From assembly GCF_009805585.1 (NCBI RefSeq), contig NZ_VHIN01000002.1:186001-250000 (forward strand): a stretch of 64,000 bases of DNA. Reading direction: 5' to 3'. Position numbers and translations under genes: made by a program. Positions within the stretch are counted from its first letter, which is position 1. Every line of letters starts with the position of its first letter. This document shows, piece after piece, positions 9,226-18,865 of this stretch. Source of the stretch: Glutamicibacter sp. JC586. GTDB taxonomy: Bacteria; Actinomycetota; Actinomycetes; Actinomycetales; Micrococcaceae. The notes below the pieces were generated by a model that ran no database searches, had not been told where the DNA came from, and saw nothing but the letters and a program-made list of their open reading frames with translations.

Positions 9226-9278
9226 CAACTACACTTCGGGCGGCCATGCGTATTGCATGGCCGCCCGAAGTGTAGTTG
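9226..9278. terminator. Long bidirectional hairpin terminator
   Basis: A perfect 24-bp stem (9226-9249 and 9255-9278) with a 5-base loop separates converging ctaA and the HAAS-type gene. There is no long U tract. Confidence 0.85.
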
Positions 9279-9299
9279 AAAATAAATGACCGCCTCAGC

Positions 9300-10262
9300 T
9301 CACTGCAAGACTGTGGTAGAAACGGCACGCCGGTCACTGAACCACAAGAGGCCGTACAAACCAAAGAAAAAGTACATGATGCCACCAAGCCAAAAAGCTG
9401 CCATCAGCATACCTTGATCTATGATCGCCATGACCATGAGCAAACCACCGGTGATACATGCCAGCCACTGCGCGAATCGGAATGATTTGAGGTAGCCGAC
9501 ACTGCAGGCAAGCCCAAGGGCCACGAAGATATATGGGCCTACCCCTAGGACCGAACCCGACAAAATACCGGCAACGGCCAGACTCGATGGAAGCAACAAC
9601 GCAATGCCCCCGACTATTCTCACTGTTCTTGAACGCCGATCCCTTTGATCCGCACCCATTTTTAGGTTGTTGGCCCCGGCTAACAACCAGGCAGCCACCA
9701 TCGATGGAACAAAGAACATCCCCAACCCAGTGCCACAGATGATCACCACAACCGTCATTACGATGGCGGCTGCAACGCTGTAGCTACGCGCTATCCTCGG
9801 CCTCATTACTGAGGACGCGGCGACCATCAGCCCTAAAGAGATAAATATGAGCAACTGGCTCGCTGCAAAAATATCTGAATACCCATAGTTGATGCTTGCG
9901 CCCTGCATTTCTGTGGGGCCAAAGGTCATGTTGATGACAGTGGAATCTGAAGAGCGCGAAACGATCGCTGCAAAAAGTCCCGTAACAAACGCGACGATAC
10001 CTAGCACCCGGCGGTTGCGCTTCATTGTCGGTGCCGCACCGCGCAGAAGAACTTCTTCCAGCACCGGGGCCGCCACAGACTCAGCATTACCTAGCGCGGT
10101 CACTATCTCGCGATCACTGCGGCCTTGTTCGCGACCCTCGTCAATGTGCTCGGCGATATCGGCCACGAGCTCGTGCCTTAGCTGAACCGGAACATGGCGA
10201 AGAAGATGATTTAACTCGCGGAGATACTCCTCTACGCTCGGTGTCTCAACTACCTTCGCCAT
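9300..10262 (-). CDS. HAAS-domain membrane protein paired with PadR regulator
   Basis: The first 80 residues (SVEEYLRELNHLLRHVP, then ELVADIAEHIDEGREQGRSD) form the short helical HAAS/DUF1700-type signalling domain. The rest is membrane-embedded, with about eight hydrophobic segments. The ATG at 10262 has a strong GGAGGG site four bases upstream and makes 320 residues. It overlaps the padR gene by 17 bases. PadR-plus-HAAS pairs are common in Gram-positive bacteria and are thought to respond to envelope or antimicrobial stress. No transport or enzyme motif is recognised, so the function is unknown. Confidence 0.75.
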   Translation of the reverse strand: MAKVVETPSVEEYLRELNHLLRHVPVQLRHELVADIAEHIDEGREQGRSDREIVTALGNAESVAAPVLEEVLLRGAAPTMKRNRRVLGIVAFVTGLFAAIVSRSSDSTVINMTFGPTEMQGASINYGYSDIFAASQLLIFISLGLMVAASSVMRPRIARSYSVAAAIVMTVVVIICGTGLGMFFVPSMVAAWLLAGANNLKMGADQRDRRSRTVRIVGGIALLLPSSLAVAGILSGSVLGVGPYIFVALGLACSVGYLKSFRFAQWLACITGGLLMVMAIIDQGMLMAAFWLGGIMYFFFGLYGLLWFSDRRAVSTTVLQ

Positions 10263-10596
10263 TTTGCCCTCCAAGTATTTGTTCAACCTGCCCTGCTATC
10301 TCGGTCCATACTGCACGGAACTCATTGAGCATCTGGTGTCCGTGGGCCGTGATCGAATAGTACTTTCGCTTCCTACCGGTTCCGCCTTCATGCCATTGGG
10401 TTTCTACTAGTCCCGCCGCCTTCATTCGCGCCAGCAAGGGATACAAGCTACCTTCACCCGCCGTCAGGTTCAGCTCTGTGAGCTGTTCTGCGAGCTCCAG
10501 CCCATATTTGTCCCCGCTGGACAGCGATCCCAACACGCAGTACTCAAGTACACCCTTGCGTATGTTGGTAGCGATCTTTTCGCGCTGTTCAAACAT
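10246..10596 (-). CDS. PadR-family transcriptional regulator
   Basis: A 116-residue winged-helix PadR protein: FEQREKIATNIRKGVLEYCV at the N-terminus, then YGLELAEQL and LNLTAGEGSLYPLLARMKAAG, the PadR recognition-helix region, and GTGRKRKYYSITAHG in the wing. The start ATG at 10596 is chosen because a TAAAAT element lies seven bases upstream, implying a leaderless transcript. The frame continues to 10677, but that part covers the promoter. A palindrome just upstream suggests autoregulation. It probably controls itself and the downstream HAAS protein. Confidence 0.88.
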   Translation of the reverse strand: MFEQREKIATNIRKGVLEYCVLGSLSSGDKYGLELAEQLTELNLTAGEGSLYPLLARMKAAGLVETQWHEGGTGRKRKYYSITAHGHQMLNEFRAVWTEIAGQVEQILGGQNGEGS

Positions 10597-10603
10597 ATAG
10601 AAT

Positions 10604-10624
10604 ATTTTACCTTGCATAACAAGG
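10604..10624 (-). promoter_or_regulatory. padR promoter and candidate PadR operator
   Basis: On the minus strand TAAAAT (10604-10609) sits seven bases before the padR ATG. Directly upstream, 10610-10624 is the 15-base inverted repeat CCTTG-N5-CAAGG, and a CTTGCATA motif is repeated within and beside it. A repressor bound here would block the promoter. Confidence 0.5.
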
Positions 10625-10745
10625 CTTGCATAGCATGACTCAATGACAAGCTCTAACCATGAACGTCTTTCAACCAAGAGATCTCATAGTTCTACGACTC
10701 AGAACCCGCGTGAACCTTCGAACCAACAACGACGATCCCAAACAC

Positions 10746-10789
10746 AAAAACCCTCGCACTCATTCGAAAGAATGAGCACGAGGGTTTTT
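10746..10789. terminator. Hairpin terminator downstream of ctaB
   Basis: AAAACCCTCG and CGAGGGTTTT frame an inner 7-bp stem (CTCATTC, GAAA loop, GAATGAG) with one symmetric 2-base mismatch. On the minus strand it ends in a T run, so it terminates ctaB. Confidence 0.85.
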
Positions 10790-10813
10790 AGAGAAGTGCG
10801 AACTAGTCGCGAT

Positions 10814-11791
10814 CTAGCCGAACAGTGGGCTTCCAACAAAAGGATCAAATGCCAACGCCAAGAAGACAATCGTCAGGTAGGTAATGGAGATATGGAAGAC
10901 CTTCATAGCCTTACGGTTGACCACCGCAGGCTTATGTTCGTCCCGGGCTTCGCGATAAAGAACGTGCGACTCAACAATGAACCAGATGCCGGCTCCGCCC
11001 GCAATGGCCGTGTAGAGAATGCCAGCGTGACCCAGTGGGACCAATAGCAACGAACAAACAACCGTGGCCCACGCGTACAGAACGACCTGGACTGAAACTC
11101 GACGAGCATTGGCTATAGCGCCGAGCATAGGAACCGAGGCAGCGTTGTAATCATCCGCATACTTCATGGACAGAGGCCAGTAATGCGGTGGCGTCCACAA
11201 GAAAATCACCAAAAAGAGAATGACAGCTGGCCACTCTACCTTTTCAGTAACTGCCGCCCAGGCGATCAACACAGGCATGCAACCGGCAATACCACCCCAG
11301 ACTATATTCTGGGCCGTTCGACGCTTCAAGATCATCGTGTAGAAGACGACGTAAAGAAGAATTGCAGCGAGGCCCAATGCAGTGGTCAGCGGATTGGTGC
11401 CAAACCATAGAACAACGAGAGATGCAATCGCCAGAACCCACGAGAAAATCAAAGCCTCTTTTGGCGTGAGATCTCCTGTAACAAGCGGGCGCCCCTTGGT
11501 GCGCTTCATCAGCTTGTCCATATCACGGTCGATGTAGCAGTTGAATGCGCCTGAAGCGCCGGCTGCCATAGCACCGCCAACGAGAGTGGAGATCATTAAC
11601 CACAACGGCGGCATGCCACGCTCGGCGAAAATCATGGTCGGGAAGGTGCTCACCAGCAGCAACTCGATAACACGAGGCTTAGTCAACGCCAAATAAGCGC
11701 TGGCCTTGCGCTTCACATAGTCTCCGGCGCTTTCACCAGGCTGACGCGAGGCGCGCGACACTGATGCTCCGGCGACACTTTGAGTCTTCAA
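10814..11791 (-). CDS. ctaB: Protoheme IX farnesyltransferase (heme O synthase)
   Basis: CtaB is the membrane UbiA-family enzyme that farnesylates heme B to heme O, the step before CtaA. The protein has about nine membrane segments and the prenyl-diphosphate-binding motif [20 protein letters not shown]. The second aspartate-rich loop is [16 protein letters not shown]. The TTG at 11791 gives 325 residues; a GTG at 11761 with GGAG five bases upstream is an alternative and would shorten it by ten. It stands alone on the minus strand, diverging from tkt as in mycobacteria. Confidence 0.95.
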   Translation of the reverse strand: MKTQSVAGASVSRASRQPGESAGDYVKRKASAYLALTKPRVIELLLVSTFPTMIFAERGMPPLWLMISTLVGGAMAAGASGAFNCYIDRDMDKLMKRTKGRPLVTGDLTPKEALIFSWVLAIASLVVLWFGTNPLTTALGLAAILLYVVFYTMILKRRTAQNIVWGGIAGCMPVLIAWAAVTEKVEWPAVILFLVIFLWTPPHYWPLSMKYADDYNAASVPMLGAIANARRVSVQVVLYAWATVVCSLLLVPLGHAGILYTAIAGGAGIWFIVESHVLYREARDEHKPAVVNRKAMKVFHISITYLTIVFLALAFDPFVGSPLFG

Positions 11792-12525
11792 TTAAACGCA
11801 CTCAGTTCTTCACGGGTACAAGATAGACACACTCATTCTACGCCCGATAGAAATTCTTTGAAACTCCTTAGCGCGTGGTTCCTGTCCAATTCTTGGTGAT
11901 CTCGATCAACCCTCCTGTTGAGATGGGTATCAGCATCGGTACACCGGACGGATGTTGATCGTGAGGTGATTTTTGGTGACTGGTCGGGGAAGCAGGCGCG
12001 TCATGAAGTCTCAATATTTGAACTCCCCGCCCCTTAGCGCGGCAACCAGGCACGCAAACTAGGTTTTCGATTGTTAGATTTTTGAAACTTCTCGCTGCCG
12101 AGTCATTGATTCTCGGAACTCAAACGGCGAATACGACATTTAACTTATGTACTACTACTGATAACAAAGTCCAGTCTTTGTCTTATCGGATTCGCCGGCT
12201 CGGTGACAGTTTGTTGTCTGGAGGTTAAATCCAGCCCCACGAACTGCGTTGTGACGAATGAAACACCGCCGCAATCCAAAGCAATCAGGCGAACGAAATT
12301 TATCTGTGGTGAATCCACCGTTACCCTGCGGAAATAAAGTTGGACGTCATCTTGCTATAACCAACACGCGAACCTCTGTTTTCGCGATAGAGTTGAGCGA
12401 GATTGCGCCGTCGCAACCTAGAACTTCTTGAGCCGCAAAGCATCAGGAATCTATAGGAGGCGACGGCGTATTGCGTGTCAGCGGGAAATAGCTCCCGTCC
12501 AAGCCTGAATGGAAGGAACGCCACT
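11792..12525. other. Long divergent intergenic region between ctaB and tkt
   Basis: This 734-base stretch holds no convincing gene. It must contain the promoters of ctaB and tkt. Near its right end TAGGAGG at 12454-12460 precedes a TTG that would open a six-codon reading frame (12471-12491), and a small stem (GCGGGA and TCCCGT) overlaps the end of that frame. I see no tRNA or known riboswitch core. The frame at 11868-12053 has no support. Confidence 0.5.
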
Positions 12526-14640
12526 GTGGCGACTGAATCCTTAGTAGAAGAGTTTTCACTGACTGAGTTGGATCGTAAGGCCATCGACACCGCACGTGTC
12601 TTGGCAGCCGACGCTGTTGAAAAAGTTGGCAATGGCCACCCGGGTACCGCCATGAGCTTGGCACCGGCCGCCTACTTGATTTTCCAGAAGCACTTGCGTC
12701 ACGACCCTAAGGATCCAAACTGGATCGGCCGCGACCGCTTCGTCCTCTCCCCAGGTCACACTTCCTTGACCTTGTACCTACAGCTGTTCCTCTCCGGCTA
12801 CGGCCTAGAGATGGAAGACATCGAAGCACTGCGTACTTGGGGCGCAAAGACTCCAGGTCACCCAGAAGTGGGCCACACTGCCGGTGTAGAGATCACCACC
12901 GGACCACTGGGTCAGGGTCTGGCCTCCGCCGTTGGTTTCGCTTACTCGCAGCGCCGCATGCGTGGCCTGCTGGACCCAGCTGCCGAAGCTGGCACCAGCC
13001 CGTTTGATCACACCGTGTATGTCATCGCTTCCGATGGCGACCTTCAGGAAGGTGTCACCTCAGAGGCATCGTCGCTGGCCGGTCACCAGGAACTTGGCAA
13101 CCTCGTCGTAATTTACGATGACAATAAGATCTCCATTGAGAACGACACCGACATCGCCTTCACCGAAGATGTTCTGGGTCGCTACGACTCCTACGGCTGG
13201 CACACCCAGCGCGTTGACTGGACTGTCACCGGCGAATATGTTGAAGACCTTAAAGCACTGGACGAGGCCATCCGCGCTGCCAAGGCCGAGACCTCCCGCC
13301 CATCGATCATCGCCCTGCGCACCGTGATCGGCTGGCCAGCACCAACCAAGCAGAACACCGGCGGCATCCACGGCTCCAAGCTCGGAACCGAAGAAGTCGC
13401 AGGCCTGAAGGAAGTTCTGGGCTTCGACCCAGCAAAGAACTTCCACATCGATCAGGAAGTACTGGATCACGCACGCGAAGTAGTTACCCGCGGTGCAGAA
13501 CTTCACGAATCATGGAACGCGGACTTCAACATTTGGAAGAGCGCTAACCCAGAAGAGGCTGCTCTGCTTGAGCGCCTGCAGGCTGGCAAGCTTCCAGAAG
13601 GCTGGACCGAAAAGCTTCCAGTATTCGAGCCAGGTTCCACCATGGCGACCCGCTCGGCATCGGGCAAGGTTATCAACGCTATCGCTGATGAATTGCCAGA
13701 ACTTTGGGGCGGCTCGGCTGACCTCGCAGGTTCGAACAACACCACCATCGATACCGCGAAGTCCTTCGCGCCGCAGCGTCGCTCCACCGCTTCGTGGGAT
13801 GCAAGCCCTTACGGTCGTGTCCTGCACTTCGGTATCCGCGAACATGCTGCTGCCTCGATTGTGAACGGCATTGTGCTTTCAAGCCCTACCCGTGCATTCT
13901 CCGGCACCTTCCTGATCTTCTCGGACTACCAGCGCCCAGCAATCCGCTTGGCTGCACTGATGGGTGTTCCATCGATCTTCGTATGGACCCACGACTCCAT
14001 CGGTCTGGGCGAAGACGGCCCAACCCACCAGCCAGTTGAGCAGCTTGCCAGCTTGCGCGTCATCCCTAACTTCGACGTAGTTCGCCCAGCGGATGCCAAC
14101 GAAGTTGCCTACGCATGGCGCGGCATGCTGGAACTGACCGACACCCCATCGGGTATCGTTCTCTCCCGTCAGAACCTGCCAATCTACGACCGTGAAGCTG
14201 CAGGCTTCCGTGGCGCAGAAGGCACCTTGAAGGGTGGTTACATCCTGGCTGAAGCTGTTCGCGACGGCGCCGAGGTTACCCCGGATGTCATCTTGCTCGC
14301 TACCGGTTCCGAGGTAGAACTGGCAGTTGAGGCGCGCGAAGAACTAGCCGCAAAGAACATCGCAGCCCGCGTAGTTTCCCTGCCTTCCCTTGAGTGGTTC
14401 GCCAAGCAGGATGCTGCCTACCGTGAAGAGGTTCTGCCAGCAGCAATCACCGCGCGCGTGTCGGTTGAAGCTGGTGTAGCCCAGGGCTGGCGCGAGCTGG
14501 TCGGTGCACATGGCGAGATCATCTCCCTAGACCACTTCGGCGCTTCCGCCGATTACAAGAAGCTGTACTCCGAGTTCGGTATCACCACCGCGGCCGTTGT
14601 TGCCGCTGCCGAAACCTCCGTACAGAACGCCGCAAAGTAA
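12526..14640 (+). CDS. tkt: Transketolase
   Basis: Transketolase moves two-carbon units between sugar phosphates in the non-oxidative pentose-phosphate branch, using thiamine diphosphate. The 704 residues show the N-terminal GNGHPGTAMSLAP, the cofactor-binding ASDGDLQEG to DDNKISIEN segment, and the pyrimidine-domain HDSIGLGEDGPTHQPVEQL. The GTG at 12526 follows GGAAGGA at a proper distance and gives the family N-terminus; the in-frame GTG at 12475 would add 17 residues and is less likely. It leads the pentose-phosphate operon. Confidence 0.97.
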   Translation: MATESLVEEFSLTELDRKAIDTARVLAADAVEKVGNGHPGTAMSLAPAAYLIFQKHLRHDPKDPNWIGRDRFVLSPGHTSLTLYLQLFLSGYGLEMEDIEALRTWGAKTPGHPEVGHTAGVEITTGPLGQGLASAVGFAYSQRRMRGLLDPAAEAGTSPFDHTVYVIASDGDLQEGVTSEASSLAGHQELGNLVVIYDDNKISIENDTDIAFTEDVLGRYDSYGWHTQRVDWTVTGEYVEDLKALDEAIRAAKAETSRPSIIALRTVIGWPAPTKQNTGGIHGSKLGTEEVAGLKEVLGFDPAKNFHIDQEVLDHAREVVTRGAELHESWNADFNIWKSANPEEAALLERLQAGKLPEGWTEKLPVFEPGSTMATRSASGKVINAIADELPELWGGSADLAGSNNTTIDTAKSFAPQRRSTASWDASPYGRVLHFGIREHAAASIVNGIVLSSPTRAFSGTFLIFSDYQRPAIRLAALMGVPSIFVWTHDSIGLGEDGPTHQPVEQLASLRVIPNFDVVRPADANEVAYAWRGMLELTDTPSGIVLSRQNLPIYDREAAGFRGAEGTLKGGYILAEAVRDGAEVTPDVILLATGSEVELAVEAREELAAKNIAARVVSLPSLEWFAKQDAAYREEVLPAAITARVSVEAGVAQGWRELVGAHGEIISLDHFGASADYKKLYSEFGITTAAVVAAAETSVQNAAK

Positions 14641-14658
14641 GGAACTGAAGTACACATT

Positions 14659-15762
14659 ATGAGCAACCCAAATACCCAGGCCCTGTCCGACGCCGGCGTT
14701 TCCATCTGGCTTGATGACCTTTCCCGCGAACGACTGACCAGCGGCTCGCTGGCCAAGCTGATCGAAGAGAAGAACGTTGTTGGCGTTACCACCAACCCAG
14801 CCATCTTCGCCGCTTCACTGTCCAAGGCTGAGGTGTACGGCGAAGCGATTGCTGAGCAGCGTGAAAAGTCCGTGGAAGATGCGATTACCGAGATCACCAG
14901 TGACGACGTTGCTGCAGCTTGCGACCTGTTCAAGGGTGTCTACGAGTCCTCCAAGGGCTTCGATGGCCGTGTCTCGATCGAGGTTGATCCTCGTCTAGCT
15001 CACGAAACCGCACCAACCATCGCACAGGCCAAAGCCCTGTACGAGCGGGTTAACCGCGACAACGTCCTGATCAAGATTCCAGCCACCCTCGAAGGTCTGG
15101 AAGCTATCACCGAGACCATCGCCGAAGGCATTTCGGTCAACGTGACCCTGATCTTCTCGCTGGAACGCTACCGCGAAGTAATCAACGCGTACCTGATCGG
15201 TCTGGAGAAGGCTCACGCCAAGGGCTTGGATCTGTCCAAGATCCATTCGGTCGCTTCCTTCTTCGTTTCCCGTGTTGACTCCGAAATCGACAAGCGTCTT
15301 GAAGCTATCGGTACCGACGCAGCCACCGCATTGCGCGGCCAGGCTGGCGTAGCGAACGCACGCTTGGCCTACCAGGTCTTCGAAGAGACCTTCGCTTCGG
15401 CACGCTACGAGGTGCTGGCTGCCGCTGGCGCCAACGTTCAGCGTCCGCTGTGGGCCTCGACCGGTGTGAAGGACCCTGCGTACCCATCGACCTTGTACGT
15501 CACCGAGTTGGTTGCTGCCAACACCGTGAACACCATGCCAGAAAAGACCCTTGACGCTACCGCTGCTGAGGCCGAGGTTCGCGGCGACACCATCTCGGGT
15601 AGCTACGAAGCAGCTAATCACGTACTGGACAAGCTGGCCGCCCAGGGCATCGACTACAACGAGGTTGTTAACCTGCTTGAGGTTGAAGGCGTCGACAAGT
15701 TCGAGGTTGCTTGGAACGAGTTGCTCGAAGACATGTCAGTGGCTCTGAAGGGAGCCAAGTAA
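14659..15762 (+). CDS. tal: Transaldolase
   Basis: Transaldolase transfers a dihydroxyacetone unit between sugar phosphates. The 367-residue length matches the actinobacterial form. The Schiff-base lysine is in [16 protein letters not shown], preceded by [12 protein letters not shown] and followed by [14 protein letters not shown]. It starts 18 bases after tkt and its stop directly abuts the pgi start. Confidence 0.97.
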   Translation: MSNPNTQALSDAGVSIWLDDLSRERLTSGSLAKLIEEKNVVGVTTNPAIFAASLSKAEVYGEAIAEQREKSVEDAITEITSDDVAAACDLFKGVYESSKGFDGRVSIEVDPRLAHETAPTIAQAKALYERVNRDNVLIKIPATLEGLEAITETIAEGISVNVTLIFSLERYREVINAYLIGLEKAHAKGLDLSKIHSVASFFVSRVDSEIDKRLEAIGTDAATALRGQAGVANARLAYQVFEETFASARYEVLAAAGANVQRPLWASTGVKDPAYPSTLYVTELVAANTVNTMPEKTLDATAAEAEVRGDTISGSYEAANHVLDKLAAQGIDYNEVVNLLEVEGVDKFEVAWNELLEDMSVALKGAK

Positions 15763-17337
15763 ATGGAACTCGGACTGGTTACTACCGGTGCGGCACTCGC
15801 CTCTGTTGACCAGCTGCTTCCACAGCTAATCGAAGAGAAGATTGCCAGCCGCATTACCGCCGGCGACGCCACCATCTGGGGTCCAGAGGCTGAAGCAGAA
15901 TCAGCGATCCGCCTTGGCTGGGTGAACCCTTTCCAGGCGGCAGCAAAACTGATTCCAGAAATCTTGGCACTGCGTGAAGAACTGGTGAAGGAAAACCTGA
16001 CCCGCATTGTCCTTTGTGGCATGGGCGGCTCCTCGCTGGCTCCAGAAGTCATCGCCGCCAATGACGAGATCGAACTGGTCATCTGCGACACCACCGACCC
16101 TTCGATGGTCAAGGACATCGTGGAAACCGATCTTCAGCGCACCGTAGTGGTCGTTTCCTCCAAGTCCGGCTCCACCGTGGAAACCGACTCGCAGCGTCGT
16201 GCCTTCACCGCAGCGTTCAACGCTGCCGGAATTGATCCAGCAACCCGTCTGGTGCTGGTCACCGATCCAGGTTCGCCGATGGACAAGGCAGAGGGCGTAC
16301 GCGCAGTTTTCAACGCCGACCCACATGTGGGTGGCCGCTACTCCGCATTGACCGCCTTCGGCCTGGTACCTTCGGGTCTTGCCGGTGCGGACATCGAAGC
16401 ATTGGTTGAAGAAGCAGGGCTGATCAGCGACATCTTGGCCGCCGACGATGAGGACAACATCGCGTTGCACCTCGGCGCCGCAATGGCCACCGCAGGCCGT
16501 GACAAGCTACTGATCTCCTGCGTGGGCCAGGCACTGCCAGGCTTCGGCGACTGGGCAGAACAGCTCATCGCAGAATCCACCGGCAAGTCCGGCAAGGGCG
16601 TTCTGCCTGTTGCCGCACATGTAGGTGCACCCGAGCTGAAGGACGTTGCTTCCGACGTACTGCCGCTGTTCGTTTACGAAGAGCTTCCAGAAGAACTTGA
16701 TGAGGACGCCACCGCCGTGCACATTAGTGCACCGTTGGGCACCTCCTTCATGATCTTCGAGTACGCCACCGCCATTGCCGGTTACCTGCTGGGCATCAGC
16801 CCATTTGACCAGCCAGATGTTGAAGCCGCTAAGGTTGCAGCACGCTCGATGCTCGACGCTCCAGCGCAAACGGCGCCGGATGCCACCGACGGTGCGGTGC
16901 AGTTGTACGGCACCACCGCCAGCACCCTGGCAGAGGCTCTGGATCAGCTCACCGCGCAGTTGCCAGAAGATGGTTACTTCGCAATTCAGGCTTACCTGAA
17001 CCGTCTTTCGGATCAGCAGTTAGAGCAACTGCGTGACCTCTTCGCCGAAAAGACCGGTCGCCCGGTCACCTTCGGTTGGGGTCCACGCTTCTTGCACTCC
17101 ACCGGCCAGTACCACAAGGGTGGACCGGCTCAGGGTGTATTCCTGCAGATCACCGCGGACCACAAGGATGACCTTGAGATCCCGGATCGTCCATACTCCT
17201 TCGGCTCTTTGATCACCGCCCAGGCCATTGGCGACGGTGCAGTGCTCTCAGACGCCGAACACAACCGCCCAGTGCTGCGCGTGAACCTCACGGATCGCGC
17301 AGCCGGCATCGCAGCACTGCTAGAGGCTGCGAAGTAA
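15763..17337 (+). CDS. pgi: Glucose-6-phosphate isomerase
   Basis: Pgi interconverts glucose-6-phosphate and fructose-6-phosphate, linking glycolysis with the pentose-phosphate route. The protein has two SIS domains: GMGGSSLAPEV and SSKSGSTVETDSQR in the first half and LHSTGQYHKGGPAQGVF near the end with the catalytic lysine. At 524 residues it is the actinobacterial type found next to tal and zwf. The ATG begins on the base after the tal stop. Confidence 0.93.
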   Translation: MELGLVTTGAALASVDQLLPQLIEEKIASRITAGDATIWGPEAEAESAIRLGWVNPFQAAAKLIPEILALREELVKENLTRIVLCGMGGSSLAPEVIAANDEIELVICDTTDPSMVKDIVETDLQRTVVVVSSKSGSTVETDSQRRAFTAAFNAAGIDPATRLVLVTDPGSPMDKAEGVRAVFNADPHVGGRYSALTAFGLVPSGLAGADIEALVEEAGLISDILAADDEDNIALHLGAAMATAGRDKLLISCVGQALPGFGDWAEQLIAESTGKSGKGVLPVAAHVGAPELKDVASDVLPLFVYEELPEELDEDATAVHISAPLGTSFMIFEYATAIAGYLLGISPFDQPDVEAAKVAARSMLDAPAQTAPDATDGAVQLYGTTASTLAEALDQLTAQLPEDGYFAIQAYLNRLSDQQLEQLRDLFAEKTGRPVTFGWGPRFLHSTGQYHKGGPAQGVFLQITADHKDDLEIPDRPYSFGSLITAQAIGDGAVLSDAEHNRPVLRVNLTDRAAGIAALLEAAK

Positions 17338-17344
17338 GGCTCGA

Positions 17345-18865
17345 ATGAACAACCCACTACGCGACGCTCGCGACCGGCGGCTTAACCGCATCGCCGGTCC
17401 GGGCGCGCTGGTGTTCTTCGGAATCACCGGCGACCTCGCCCGCAAAAAACTGATGCCAGCGGTCTACGACCTGGCTAACCGCGGACTTCTCCCCCCAAAC
17501 TTTGCCATCGTCGGCTTTGGCCGTCGCGACTGGAGCGCTGAAGACTTCACCGCTCAGGCACGCGAATGGATCCTCGCCAGCTCCCGAACCCCGTTTAACG
17601 AGACGGTGTTCGCCCAGCTGGCCTCCGGAATGCGTTTTATTTCCGGTGCCTTCGATGATGACGACGCTTATCGGAAGCTCGCTGAAACCCTGGATGAACT
17701 CGCGGAATCGCGTTCCACCGGACGTAACCACGCCTTCTACCTCTCGATCCCACCAAGCTGGTTCGAAATTGTTTGCCAGAAGCTCTCCGAGCACCACCTG
17801 GCCAATGATTCCAACCCAGGTTGGGAACGTGTGGTCATCGAAAAGCCATTTGGTCACAACCTGCAAAGCGCCCGCGAACTGAACGAAATCGTGGAGTCCG
17901 TTTTCCCAGCAGACCAGGTCTTCCGCATCGACCACTACCTGGGCAAGGAGACCGTACAAAACCTATTGGCTCTGCGTTTTGGTAACCAGATGTTTGAGCC
18001 ACTGTGGAACAACAAATATGTGGACCACGTACAGATCACCATGGCCGAGGATATCGGCATTGGTGGACGTGCCAGCTACTATGACGGCGTGGGTGCTGCC
18101 CGCGATGTCATCCAGAATCACCTGCTCCAGTTGCTGGCACTGACTGCGATGGAGGAGCCAATCTCCTTCAATGCCGATCACTTGCGTAGCGAGAAGGAAA
18201 AGGTACTCTCGGCGGTGGAACTGCCCGAGGATCTTGGCGCAGCTAGTGCCCGCGGTCAGTACACCTCAGGCTGGCAGGGTGCAGAAGAAGTGGTTGGCTT
18301 CCTTGATGAGGAAGGCTTCAACCCGAAGTCCAAGACCGAAACCTATGCGGCCGTTCGTTTGAACATCAAGACCCGTCGCTGGGATGGGGTACCGTTCTAC
18401 CTGCGCGCAGGTAAGCGTTTGGGCCGCCGCGTCACAGAAATCGCTGTGGTGTTCAAGAAGGCCCCGAACCTGCTTTTCGGAGATCATGATTCCGACGAGT
18501 TCGGTCAGAACGCCTTCGTGATCCGTGTGCAGCCAGATGAAGGTGCCACCATCCGTATTGCATCGAAGGTGCCTGGCACCCAGATGGAGATTCGCGATGT
18601 CACCATGGACTTCGGCTACGGTAACGCGTTCACCGAGTCATCCCCAGAAGCTTACGAGCGTCTGATCTTGGATGTACTTTTGGGCGAACCACCACTATTC
18701 CCCCGTCATGAAGAGGTCGAGCAGTCCTGGCGAATCCTTGATCCGTTCGAGGAGTACTGGGCTTCACAGCCTAGCCAGCCTGACCCGTACGCGCCGGGCT
18801 CCTGGGGACCAGCCAGCAGCGATGAGCTAATGGCCAAAGATGGAAGGACGTGGCGACGCCCATGA
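17345..18865 (+). CDS. zwf: Glucose-6-phosphate 1-dehydrogenase
   Basis: Zwf starts the oxidative pentose-phosphate pathway and makes NADPH. The 506-residue protein has the nucleotide-binding FFGITGDLARKKLMPAVYDL near its start, the catalytic RIDHYLGKETVQNLLALRF and the EKPFGHNLQSARELN segment. It lies seven bases after pgi and overlaps opcA. OpcA next door is its known allosteric partner in Corynebacterineae and relatives. Confidence 0.97.
   Translation: MNNPLRDARDRRLNRIAGPGALVFFGITGDLARKKLMPAVYDLANRGLLPPNFAIVGFGRRDWSAEDFTAQAREWILASSRTPFNETVFAQLASGMRFISGAFDDDDAYRKLAETLDELAESRSTGRNHAFYLSIPPSWFEIVCQKLSEHHLANDSNPGWERVVIEKPFGHNLQSARELNEIVESVFPADQVFRIDHYLGKETVQNLLALRFGNQMFEPLWNNKYVDHVQITMAEDIGIGGRASYYDGVGAARDVIQNHLLQLLALTAMEEPISFNADHLRSEKEKVLSAVELPEDLGAASARGQYTSGWQGAEEVVGFLDEEGFNPKSKTETYAAVRLNIKTRRWDGVPFYLRAGKRLGRRVTEIAVVFKKAPNLLFGDHDSDEFGQNAFVIRVQPDEGATIRIASKVPGTQMEIRDVTMDFGYGNAFTESSPEAYERLILDVLLGEPPLFPRHEEVEQSWRILDPFEEYWASQPSQPDPYAPGSWGPASSDELMAKDGRTWRRP

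Noticed and set aside
11868-12053. Minus-strand frame in the ctaB-tkt gap
   Set aside because: No start site context and no domain; it lies in the region expected to hold promoters.
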